From Tubulanus polymorphus (lineage: Eukaryota; Nemertea; Palaeonemertea; Tubulaniformes; Tubulanidae): DNA of 64,000 nucleotides. The position numbers were made by a program, and so were the translations under genes. Positions 9,060 to 22,966 of this stretch are shown here, piece by piece. The first letter of the stretch is position 1; every line of letters begins with the position of its first letter. The notes under the pieces were generated by a model, which was not told the origin of the DNA, searched no databases, and was given only the letters and a program-made list of their open reading frames with translations. Location of the stretch: positions 2,096,485 to 2,160,484 of the forward strand of contig NC_134027.1 of the NCBI RefSeq assembly GCF_964204645.1, given 5' to 3'.

Positions 9060-10400
9060 TTTTGTATTTGCTGTTTGTACGTGCTGGTTGGTGTTTTCAG
9101 TTCTGCCGTGAATTTACTCATTGAGCAGCAATCTTCGAATCCAAACCATTTATAAGAACAATGGCGTCTTTTGAGTTTTTATGATGGGCAAGCGTGAGAC
9201 ATGTGCGGAGAATAATACTACAGCAACCGTAATCAAATTCATGGATTGCTGCGCATTTCGTGGTACGGTCTGACAGTCGTTTCTTTATCCACAAAACGAA
9301 AACTAACGAGACCTAAAAACGCCTTTTTTAAAACCAGACATCACTGTAATATTTATTCAATAAATATATCAATTTCAGAAAAAGAATGTTAAATGTATAC
9401 TATAATATACTTACATTATAAAATATGGAGGAAAGTTTGAACGATGTAGTAGTGATCATTAGAAAATGAATTTGAGTAAAAGGAAGCTAACTATTAGATC
9501 TTTTAATTCACAGTTTATGACATAAATAGCTTAACATGAAATAGTGAGATGTTATATGGCTGGTAAATCAATTTGCAATTTTACAATCGATTTGAAATTT
9601 GGACGGCAATTCATATAAGGAATCAATCGTTGCACCAAACATTTGCTTGTGAAAGCGCAACAGTGCGCTTCTATTCCGAGATTCTCCAGGACAAAGGCAA
9701 TTAACATCCCCTATACCCTAAAACCTCATTCACTTTAAACAAATCCATCCTACCCCGCATGGAATTGAACTGCTGAACATCAACCTGGTAAAAAAGATCG
9801 TTACTGGTTCCATTAGTATAAAGTGTGTTACCAATTCGAGGGTTCAGAGTTGAGAAGGCAGAACCAGTATGATGATAATCATATTTGAGGAGTTTTTGAA
9901 GAAAATACCAAACAATTCGAAGAGGTTTCCATTGGTGATATTAAACATTTGCCAAATTCAAAGTCTGTGTCTATGAGTACTTTAGACTGTGAGCCATTGT
10001 CATATACAAGAAGAAAATACGTACATATTTTGAAATGTTTAAGACTTTAAAAATTTAAAGAGTTTCAGAGTAATTTCTCAAAATTCGAGATCGAGATCGA
10101 ATTCAAGGTCCTTCCTTTCTTCAGTTGAGTTGAAGTTATCAACGAATCGAGGAATATCTAGAAGTAAGAACCTTGAATTCATCAGAAAAACACACTATCA
10201 CTGAAATAGATTTTAACCCACGTGATCAATAAAATATATTAGCTCAAATTTCCCACTTTCAACCGCTTGAACAAAGAAAGACTTCATTTGATTTGAGTTC
10301 GAATTGTCAACAGTGACAATTGTTGTGTAGATTCAATGCTCCAAACTGAACAGTATTTCACAATGAAGACGTTTCAGTAAACATTAAAAAAATGGTCTAG
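9060..10400. other. Intergenic, no gene seen
   Basis: AT-rich sequence between the Ser/Glu-rich gene and the 3' end of SLC66A2. It must include the SLC66A2 3' UTR, but I could not place its end. No other coding or repeat structure is evident. Confidence 0.45.
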
Positions 10401-10401
10401 T

Positions 10402-12892
<2,491 letters not shown>

Positions 12893-12899
12893 TTACACA

Positions 12900-14738
12900 T
12901 CCGACGATCAGAGCTGAAATGAAGTACAAATTTTTTTAGTTGCCTTCTTAAAGGTAAGGTCTATAGTAGCCTAGGATACTGACTGGAGGACAAAATATTT
13001 TGTAGCAGGCACCTGTGTTGTTGTGAACCTTCAACTAAATAGGCCTATGCGTGGGTGGCTATCAGTCATTAAGTTAATGTTTTAATCCCCCACCACAGTA
13101 GTCTAATACCTAGCCGTCATTCTACAAACAACGTTGTAGGAAACCCGTTACAACGACTGATATTCAGACTACCACCGCAGGGACTTGTAGTACTGTAATA
13201 ATTCTGTGTTTTATGTTTTCTCTTTTACATTAATTATGTTAATATCTCTTTCTAAATCAATTGCCCCATTAAGTAATGTTTTAATCTCTAAGTCTCGCGT
13301 TGTTGTCCTGCTCTATATAACTGTCGATCAGATAATGATTATATTAGTTTCAAATCAAGGACCAATAATTTTTAATAAAAAGTTATTTTGAATTCTGGGT
13401 GTATGCACGTTGTCAGTAGTAGTGTATATAATGTAAAAAGGATCATCTGACAATGACTGTTTGTTGTTGTTAGGCTAATCTAACAATACGAGACTGGATT
13501 AACCAGGTTATCGTTTTTACACTACCAACTAACTCTGATAAAAAGCTGCAGTGATTGAGTGACGTCTTCACCATAGATCCTCTGGACTTCGAGGAAGTAA
13601 GAACGCGAAACTATTTTGACAAATCTGTTTACCACGCGCTGTATCGATTATGCCAATGTGTGACATGGGTTCGAATCCTAGAAAACCTCAGAAGAACTGG
13701 GATCGGGCTTTCCACGGGACCACGGCGCCTCTGTTAGACGAAGAGTCAATGTGATTCTCCAAAACGAATAAAATTGAATACTTAAATTTCTGATATTCAT
13801 GCTTATATTTATTGCAAATATTTCAAAGCACTATCTTAATACACTAATCCAGCGCATAGCACTACAGAATAGACACTAAACAGTGTAGTGTAAGTCTAGG
13901 AAAGGGAACAACTGACAATATCAACTAAGGTCAGCTTCGTGTGTTCTTAGCATATTCAAACATACAACTCTTTAAATACAATTGCTGTAAAACTCATCTA
14001 TTTATAACATGAATTGGCAAATTATTTCACAAAGCCCAGAACCTGCTGAGTCGAACTCTATACATATTTACAACATTACAGTAAATAATGTCTACCAAGT
14101 GATAATGCGGGATTATTATATTTCAAACAGTGCAACGTAGTTGAACCCGTACATTTATCATATTAAATGCACTCATTGTCCTTGCATGAAGTAGAACTAA
14201 TTTCGGAACCACAAAAGTTCAGAAAACCCTTAACGCGACAAAAACATGGTGGAATTAACCCAGTAAAATTATTTTGCTATTTGTGATCTGTATACTAGTA
14301 TAAATGGTTCTAACTGTAAATAAGCAGTTTATTTTTACAAACTTCGTGGATAAATTGCCGTACTTTCCTTGCTTAAGTTCAATATTAAATTCAATATTAA
14401 ATCTTGAATATTATATAATTATTTTGTTGAAATTATCAAGAATTACAAATTCTCTCAGTCTAACGCCGTCTCAACTTCAAGGTGTAACGAGGTGAAAACG
14501 AGAACCCTTACAAACAGCTTCCAAGAAAATCACAAAAGCATCATCTCTACATATTATCAGCCACAGAATATTTCGTCATTCTATCTAAATATTAGCCTAG
14601 TTAAACGCGAAGAGAACAGTACAATAGATATATTTACTCCGATATATTTTAATTCAGCAATATTCCATAAACTGTAGGCTACCAGACCAGGCAGTGTGAG
14701 GCTTTCAGATCTTTATGCGGATAGCAAAGGCAATTTTA
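12900..14738. other. Intergenic, no gene seen
   Basis: Between SLC66A2 and the 3' end of RNF114. At about 13668-13680 there is a GGGTTCGAATCC B-box-like site, perhaps a tRNA-derived remnant. Short frames at 13206-14677 show no gene-like features. Confidence 0.4.
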
Positions 14739-14958
14739 AGGCTAAAAAAAATTGATACCTTGTTTCTCCGCTCTGCTGAGCTTAAATGTTGACCCGGCCG
14801 GCCGCCTATCTACCCTATACATTACTTTTTTTTAAATCGTGATCAATTTTACCATAACAGACCGCCGCTATATAAATGAATTGTTTATAAATTTTATCAT
14901 ATTTTACAAAAATGACCCGGCCGCCGCGGAGAAACAAGGTATCATTTTTATTTAGCCT
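14739..14958. mobile_element. MITE with CCTTGTTTCTCCGC inverted ends, copy A
   Basis: The left end AGGCTAAA...GATACCTTGTTTCTCCGC is repeated in inverse at the right end with few changes over about 33 bp. The inner part carries GACCCGGCCG near both ends. The element is about 220 bp and lies just downstream of the RNF114 stop codon. It supplies the first canonical AATAAA after that stop. Confidence 0.8.
14947..14952 (-). terminator. Candidate RNF114 polyadenylation signal inside a MITE
   Basis: TTTATT on the plus strand gives AATAAA on the minus strand, about 145 nt after the RNF114 stop. I see no earlier AATAAA between the stop and this site. It lies in the terminal inverted repeat of MITE copy A. 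Confidence 0.4.
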
Positions 14959-15094
14959 AAAGTGAGAAATGTTAAACCCTGTTTCTAACACATAGATATG
15001 TAATGCTGAGTTTGCATATTCTTAATATGAAATAGTCGGGACAATACTGTAAAACGATATACAAGAAATGACTGCGAGATTGTTTCCGTTTTGT

Positions 15095-16915
15095 CTAACA
15101 TTCTTCTAGAGATGCTTGCAAAGCAGCTTCCAACATTGCGTCATCATCTTGAGAATAGTCCTGAAAATAATACATGATTATTGTAGTAGAAAAGCCTACT
15201 TCAGGCAAAAAAATTTGTTTCCTTGTTTCTCCTTTCGTCTGAGCTTGACCCGAAGTTGACCCGGCCTTCAGGCAAAAAAATGTGTTTCCTTGTTTCTCCT
15301 TTCGTCTGAGCTTGACCCGAAGTTGACCCGGCCAGCCACCTATCTACCCTGTACATTATTTTCATTAAAATCATGAATCGAGCTTACCATAACACACCCG
15401 GCAGCTATAAAAATGCACTGATTACAAATTTTATTGTGGGTTACATAATGATCCGGCCGATTAGGAGAAACAAGGTATCATTTCTTAGCCTTACCTTGAT
15501 TTTACGTTTATTACTGTATATAAAATGTATTTTACACAGATTTTTGCATCAATCTCGAAAATATGAAGCTAACCAGCCTGTTTATACTGTTTATACTTAC
15601 AACATATGTGTCGTACTCAAACCGATGTCGCAGATTTAAATGATTGATGAAATTCGAACTTTTTTGTGAAGGGTTTCCCCAAGGCATTGAGGCACAGATC
15701 GGACACACCTAGCAATACAGACAGTGATATTTAAAAAAGATTATAGGAACAATGGTCATACAGTCGAATTCACTTGCATTACTTAACTAAGTAAGTTGAC
15801 CGAATACCAAACCAAACCATAAATTAAGTGAGTAAGGCATTGACTGCAAAGGTTTTTAAATGTACTTACAACATGGGCCAAACTATGTTTATGAGTGTGA
15901 TTACAATGTTTTACTAAATCTGTAGTTGTAAGATGGTTCACACCGCAGTATGGACATTGGAATGTACATCTATTTGGAATAACGCTGAAATATAGAATAA
16001 TGAAATTCAACGTTGTAACAAAATGATGTAAATTCATGACTATACTTTTTAAAAAGATTTCAACAGCACCTTGGTAGCTTTTGAGAAGTCTTCGCAATTG
16101 GTTCAAACTTTTTGTGTCCCTGAGGTAAAGCTTTACAGTGATTGCCGTGAGAACGCAGTTTAGACAAACTCATCTGAACGAACAATATGAAATATAGCGT
16201 ATCATTATACATTCGGAAATAAGTAATATCGAAATTCGTTCAATCGTCATAATAGAATTCTACCTTTTTCGAACATCCTTTACATATGACTTTATTAGAC
16301 GATAACACTTTGTCGACATCGATGGCTTTTTTCTTTTTCTTTGGATCGAAGACAGTTCGACAAAGAGGGCATTGTGGTTCTGATAAATTAGTGTAGGCAG
16401 ACACACAATTTCCGCAGAATCTGAATTTTAGATTATCTCTATAATATATTTATTATGAATAACAGTTTGCTTCAGAGATCAAATATTCGATTGCATCAAA
16501 CATCTGGCATACATCCAAGATGATTAAAGAATTATGAAATATTATCTCTTTAACTCAGAAACATTTCAGTTACATATATATAGATATACACATGTATATG
16601 ATTCAATTGTCACATCGTATAAATGGTATCATTCATAATAACTGAATCTAACTCTATTACATGTATGCTATATAAGACAGCTGTTGCAGTACATGGTATA
16701 AACAATAACAAAGAAGTCAGCTGATCAAAACAAACCAGGAAAAAGCTCACATCTAGAGCTTAAAAATACAATTAAGAGAAAATTTCTACTTACATATGTC
16801 CACACGCTATAGTGAAAGGTTTCTGATAAACCTCTAAACAAATAGCACAGATGACATTGTCCAAATCGTCTAGATTTTTACTTGGCTTTGCTAATTGAGC
16901 CATTGAGGAAGCCAT
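15095..16915 (-). CDS. RNF114: RING-type E3 ubiquitin ligase RNF114
   Basis: Six exons (16794-16915, 16264-16420, 16070-16173, 15870-15984, 15601-15708, 15095-15160) join in phase to 223 residues; human has 228. A C3HC4 RING is at about residues 23-70 ([25 protein letters not shown]). It is followed by the C2HC zinc finger, then two C2H2-type fingers (FQCPYCG...H...H and [11 protein letters not shown]...H...RH). The C-terminal ubiquitin-interacting motif reads [15 protein letters not shown]. Order and spacing match the RNF114/RNF125/RNF138/RNF166 family, and CASMPWG points to RNF114. It should transfer ubiquitin in the cytosol or nucleus. The exon 3 donor (AAG|GTGCTG) is weaker than the others. 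A MITE sits in the last intron and another follows the stop. Confidence 0.92.
15203..15491. mobile_element. MITE with CCTTGTTTCTCC inverted ends, copy B, left end duplicated
   Basis: The right end (GGAGAAACAAGGTATCAT...AGCCT) matches copy A. The left part occurs twice in tandem (about 15203-15267 and 15268-15332), each reading TCCTTGTTTCTCCTTTCGTCTG and GACCCGAAGTTGACCCGGCC. The copy is entirely inside RNF114 intron 5. Confidence 0.75.
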
Positions 16916-17315
16916 TTTTCATAATAATATTGGAGCAAATCCAATGAGCTAGTTCAGTGATTGGCTAATGATGGCACCACTTCCTAGTAGATTCAGACAC
17001 ATTCATAGACAGCGTTCAAACTAATCGATCAATAACACTGATGATTATAATACAAAAACATATATTGTTACTACAATGATCACTTAATGAAAAACGTTGT
17101 TGTGCAATTGCAATTAAAAATAATTCATAACCAATTTGATCAATTTCATATAAAAGTTTATCATGTACATATTTTTACATCAAATTGTAAGACAATAATT
17201 TCAATTTTTTTCAAAAAAGTTAAGTCCATTATTGCTAAAGTTTTTTTCTTCTAGTTTTAGTTAATCCGATTGTAGTTTTCTGCGAGTGCGTCTTGAAACA
17301 GTTCGCGGAGGTATT

Positions 17316-20300
17316 TTACACAAAGGAGGAATAACGGGACTGAAATTTTCAAAAGAAATGAATTGTATAAGTTTAGAATTACGGTAACTGACAGGTATCC
17401 ATTCACAATATTTCATTTAAGTAAAGTACTGACCTTTCTAAAAGATCAGCTTCATTTGTATCAACCGATTGAAGAAAATCTTTCTTTGGGGTTTTGTTTT
17501 GTTTCTAAGATTCAAAAAAAAAATACAAAAACGTTTAAAGGATTAAGAATAGATGTTATGTTTTGATACTAAGTATCCGGTACTTACCGATGACTTGCTG
17601 CGCATCAGAGTCGGCCATAAGAGACTCGGTTCAAATTCTTCACGTCCATTTTCTGATTCAAAACAACCTAGAATGAAACGAAAACCAGGGTATATTTATC
17701 ATGACATAGTAGAATAGTCTGGTACACTCAGAAGTGGAGAAAACCCACACTAGACCATGACATTGAGACTTCTTTTAATTTTCCATTTTAATCCTTGATC
17801 AATGAATTTCGTTTATAATCTTAATAATTTGTACATAGTGGCTTTTTGAATGTGGTTTTTTTTGCCATACTGATAAAAATAAAAACTATAATTTTCGTTG
17901 AATAGCGCATACCAATGTTTTCTTTGATATTTGATAACATATCTTCAGGTTCTGCATCAGAATCAGGTTCCTCATTGTCTTCATAATCACCACAGTCTTT
18001 ATCATCATCGTCATCACTATCATCATCATCATCATCTAAAACGAGCTGTTGCGATACAGTAGGTGATACACAAGCGATACCAGCTGTTTGCAGAGCTTCG
18101 TTTAAATCGTGATCTTCATCAGCAGTATTATTCATAGTTTTCATTGATTTCGGTGAAATGTCCTCTGGTTTAACGGTAATATTGAATCGTTGAGATTTCG
18201 ATGGACGATTGAAATCACTAACGACTTCATTCTTTAAACGCAGATACCACTTATTATCGGAAACAGTACGAGTCATCGGTTCTCGTGTAGTATTCACAGA
18301 CGAGGCGGTATTCGTCGATTCAGAATTGTGACTACACGATACGGACGACGATGCTCCATTGTTTAACAGTTTATTATTAGTTTCATCGACGACAGACGAC
18401 CCGGAGGAATTTATATCCGAATATTCCGCAGCTGCGTCGGCTTTCTTTCGAAAAAGCTCCGGTCCGAATATTTTCAGAGTTAAATCTTCGGGTCTGTTTT
18501 TCGAATTGTGTTTCATCGGTGAGTAGATGACGCAATTAACGGTAGTTTTGACGAATATCGGTTCATCTGTGGTTGATAGATCGGTGTACGAGTTAGCACG
18601 ATGTACTTCCGCACGTACGTTTATACGAGGAGGGGCCGTCTGCTCAGATTCCAAAATCCGTTCGACCAAAGCCTACAATATAGCGAAACACATACATTAC
18701 ACATTTTGGTTTCCAGAGACTGACATAAATTATTCAACTGAAATCATTACTATGAAGTAAAACAAAGTGAGGATTTTGACATTTGAATATATTTAGAAAA
18801 GGAATTGAAACGTTGATCCTCTTTAGTTTTTTTGTGTTTAATTGCTGGTTTTTTCTGCAATAACCAACACACACTCTTCACTGAACAGAAAACCTCAAAT
18901 ATCATCATAAATGCAGTCGACTGAGACAGCAAGGATTATTAAACCGCTTTGAAGCACACGTGTAAGGTGCATGCATAAAAATGAAAATAATTATCATGAT
19001 TAAATGAACTAAATTTTGAATGATAGTCGAATCATCTGGCCGTATATCTGGTGGTGGCACTGATGCCTCATACTTGAATTACCTGTTTTTTGCCATTCGA
19101 CGGTATTTTCTTTTTTCGTAATATTTTCTGCAATGTCTTTACTTTCATTTTAGCATAGTAATCAGCATTTTTCGCAGGTGCCCTCGTCTCGGACGAGTCT
19201 GGTCTATCACTGAATGTATAATAAATACAGTAGTCTGTGTGAAATGAACTGAGGCAGAAACAACACTGATTCAGAGCATGCACACCTTATAATGCAAAAT
19301 AGTCAAGGAAAATCTGATTTTCAGACCATTTTCTTATTTTCCGTACCTTTTTCATAGACAGAAATATTTCCTGATAGCTTTTCAAGGGCCTGGAATAAAT
19401 TCCCACTTTCCAAAACCCATACAAACCCTTTTGTATCATTGTTATAAGTAACACAGACCGAGTTTTTCATCAACAGAGAGCATTGTTTTTACTTACGTAG
19501 ATTTACGTGGACGTTTTGCAGGGTTTGGCATCACTTCTTGTCTATTTATCCCGGTTATTGGTTCATCTGTATCGATATCATCTTTCTCAACATCATTTTC
19601 ACCAGTTTTTGTATATTTTCCAGATGTAGATTCAATCGAGAGTGAAGTTTCAGCGGCAGAAGTTCTCTTAGGTCTCAGCAGACGTTCGTCGCGTGGCTTT
19701 TCAGAAGTCAAAACGTTCGTACATTCGTCTGAAATTTTCGGACTTTCTGCTGGCACATTTTTGCACTCGTGATCGATGAGTCTTTGAATCATATCCTTAA
19801 AATATCAATAATAATTCTCAGTGTAGAATGAACGATCCCAGGATCAATTGAAAAAATTTCATTGATACAAACTTTTTTAAGACCACAAATGGAAAGACTC
19901 CTTTTTTTCAAACGCTTCTTTAATTCCCAAGAAGTCATTTTACCATATCTGAAATAGAGATATTAGTTTTATCATTATCCGATGATATTGATTGTTGTCC
20001 CAGATCAGATATCGATGTTAAAGTACGTATTACCTATTCATCTGACGTAGACTTGATTTTTTATCTTTCGTCAATAAACAAGAGTCTAAATGTGAATTTA
20101 TACTCTTTTCCGAAAACAATGCCTCACATATAGGACATTTCACTAGAAAATATAACAACTTATTTTAGCTGAATTTCTTGGACCTGGGATTCAATACATT
20201 CAATACCATCCTTCAAATTTGTTATTGTCCTGCACTCTGGACTTGACTACCCGAGACATTTCTCATTGAAAATGAACTTCAAACACCAGACATTAGACAT

Positions 20301-21134
20301 TTCATCAGTGCACAGAAACTACGATCGACTAAACTTCATACTTCAATACACTGGTACATATTCGAGGGAGATGGTTTCTGCAATCAGCTGCTTGTCTGAA
20401 GAAACTAACCATTTTTGATATTTCCATCTTCAGTAAATGATTCTTCTTCAACACTATCAGTAGCTTCATTTGTCGGAGATACAGCAGTTTTTGATGTTTT
20501 TGTTGAGATTTTTTTCTTGCTGTCTGTAGTAGCCTTATTACTACTGCTATTAGTCGTTTCATTCTTGTAGATTTTCACCAATTCATCGATCAATTTACAA
20601 TGAGTTATTTCCGCATTTTTTCTGACATACTAAAAAGACAGGACAATCATGGCATAAGTCGTTCAGACTATTTAAATTACTCTCAAGTTTTATGCATTAA
20701 ATTGAACAGTTACCGGTACCTTTTTACAATAAGGGCATACACTTTTAAATTTCAGAGACTTCTCAAGACACGAAAAGCAATCTGAAAAAATTAAAAACAA
20801 CACAGATATATGTGTAGGGATATTGATATTCAGTTCGACAGTTCTCAAGAAAATTAAGTTTGAGTGATTCACAGACACATCTCATATATTTCAATTGAGT
20901 TAAATAAACTTACACATGCTTTCATGATCACAAGATGAAATCATTGCTGCACAATCCAACAATTCATTGCAAATTCCACACTTCAACAAGTTACCAAATT
21001 CTTCCTAAATAAATTATATTGGAATTTTGATTTACACAAGCACGAACGAACAATTTCTTGAGAAAGGAGGCCCAGTAAGCCTTTAGGAGTCAGACTAATT
21101 AATCATCGCGTACCTCAAACATCTTTTCTTCCAT
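17316..21134 (-). CDS. RAD18: RAD18-like E3 ubiquitin ligase with two SAP motifs
   Basis: Eleven exons (21114-21134, 20914-21004, 20720-20781, 20410-20629, 20034-20142, 19873-19948, 19497-19795, 19083-19209, 17913-18672, 17588-17667, and a last one starting at 17339) give about 622 residues. The RING is at residues 16-56 (CGIC...CDH...CFSC...CPYC). A UBZ4 finger is near 134-153 (CPIC then HLDSC). A SAP motif is near 170-205 (SWELKKRLKKRSLSICGLKKDM). This is the RAD18 order. RAD18 with RAD6 monoubiquitinates PCNA at stalled forks. Unusual points: a second SAP-like segment near 309-345 (MKVKTLQKILRKKKIPSNGK), a long low-complexity tail with an Asp run near 549-563, and no RAD6-binding helix that I can recognise. 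The last exon is uncertain: the in-phase frame ends after seven codons, whereas another frame stays open to about 17265. Confidence 0.75.
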
Positions 21135-21539
21135 AAAAAACGGGCTCTAATCCAATCCCTGTAATAATACAACGTTTTACGCGGAGAAAATCTGATAAGT
21201 GATCCAATTAGCATTTGAATGATGCGCGCATTCGGTGAATGTTACCCGCGGCTGCAGAGACTGTGATAGAAGAGGAAAGTGAGTTCGAATCCACTTTTTA
21301 TCTTATGTTAACAGTCCTTCATAACAACATTTTATGGATACAATAATTTTGTGAATTATCCTCTTATCGGTTAAAGAGAATCTAGGTATGAGTTTTAATA
21401 GCATTTAATGGGTGTGAACATTATTAGAATGTTGAAACAATCTCTTGGTTCCACAATCCTCCATGCGGTGGCAGCACCTTACTGATCACCGAGTTTTGTT
21501 TGTTTTATGCATTTTCTAAATTTCTAAGTCCTCCTTATG
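21135..21539. other. Spacer upstream of the RAD18-like gene
   Basis: This contains the RAD18-like promoter region, with no TATA box seen. At about 21462-21482 there is GCGGTGGCAGCACCTTA, which resembles one end of the TGCTGCC MITE family at 275 and 54069. No gene is seen. Confidence 0.35.
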
Positions 21540-22386
21540 TAGTTAGTTACCTAATCGTTGGTGGTAAGCTTTTTATAATCGGATGGGCTTATACCAACGT
21601 TAGGGATGACAAGGACCAAAACACGGTTGAAAAAAGTAACACTTCAAAAATATACTTTATATTCACTTCAGTCCAAAATTAATGGCTTAATTCACAATCT
21701 AACACAGGTACCTTTCGAAATAATCCAATTTCATGTATGTTTCGAGTGGTTAATCAACATTATTTTGAGAAATTAATTAATTTCTCCACCAATTTCGCCA
21801 TTGGCCGCCATTTCTCTGTATTGCACATGTGGCATGATAAGACAAGGGGACCTACAAGGATTTATATAAAACTTTCAAGGCGAAACGACAATTTTTATTT
21901 TTGATGGTTTTCCAACTTATATTTCAAATCTTCAGGTTTTCCATATTAAATTATGAAACAATAAATTCTGGTAAAAGAAAAATGTGAATAAGTGTTGATT
22001 TCTTAATTTTTTTCAATTTCGTCGTTTCGCTTCGTTAGTTTGTGCTGTTGTCCTGGCCTCAGTCCACAGGTGCCACCACCTCCAGTAATTTTCAAAATGG
22101 CAGCTGTTGACCCGACGGAAATTTACTCTCACTTTACGGCCGATTTGCACATGGATTAAGATCGTCAGGTGAGGTGTTATAGGTATCAGACAAACTACGA
22201 ATCTGTTGTGCGTCGATTACAACAAAAATTAGACGGATATCTTAAGAGACAATGAAATGCCAGGCAAATTACTCGTCAGTCAAATTGGCTGACGAAGATT
22301 TCATACAAAAATGACCTTCCCATTCCTGACTGTGGTTTGTGAAAATATCCGATTGTGAAACTAAACCACAGACAGGTTACTGACTA
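21540..22386. mobile_element. Mutator-like non-autonomous element, copy 1, carrying a gene-like fragment
   Basis: The ends are TAGTTAGTTACC and GGTTACTGACTA (imperfect inverted repeats), flanked by a perfect 9-bp direct repeat CTCCTTATG (21531-21539 and 22387-22395). A 9-10 bp duplication fits Mutator-like elements. The 847-bp body contains a frame starting at about 22098 ([16 protein letters not shown]) interrupted by one TAA and then running on to about 22254. It resembles the start of a captured host gene rather than a transposase. A near-identical copy is at 24627-25463. Confidence 0.8.
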
Positions 22387-22526
22387 CTCCTTATGCTGCT
22401 CGGCAAAAAGAATAAAACTTTGTCTTGTCTTAGAAAGGAAAGCTGTCCCGTGGACCTCATGCTTACGCATAATACTTTACCTATGACAATAAGAACAAGT
22501 CTTGATTTTCATTTCACTACATTTTT

Positions 22527-22532
22527 TTATTT
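22527..22532 (-). terminator. Candidate TIMM17 polyadenylation signal
   Basis: AATAAA on the minus strand, about 435 nt after the TIMM17 stop. It lies in the spacer between the stop and Mutator-like copy 1. Confidence 0.4.
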
Positions 22533-22966
22533 ACACAAGTCATAAAATCTTATAAGAATGAACGCAGAATAAGTCGAAATTCCATCTTTTACAATTCCTT
22601 TCACATCCTACGCCCAACACTGAACCGGTACCACACGGGAGGAGTACCCACATGATCACTTCTTCATCATATGCAAAAAGATGTAAACAAAAATCTTTCT
22701 AACGAATGTGAAATCTATTCATCATCTAAAGACAAGTTAAAACAATTTCCAACATAAACAAATTACTTGGATCTTATCACATAAGAGTAAAAGAAGTCAA
22801 GTCCGTGATGATTACGTAGCTTTTAAATATATCACAATACAAAGTAGGAACTACATTCTAGAAAATGTGATGCAGATTTTCTCGAATGTAGTTGAAATGT
22901 TGGTAATTCATAGAGTCCTAAAATCCATATATTCGTTCATATCATTTGCTAACAGTTGTTCCTTCA

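Noticed and set aside
15373-15639. 88-codon plus-strand frame
   Set aside because: It begins in MITE copy B and overlaps RNF114 exon 5 on the opposite strand.
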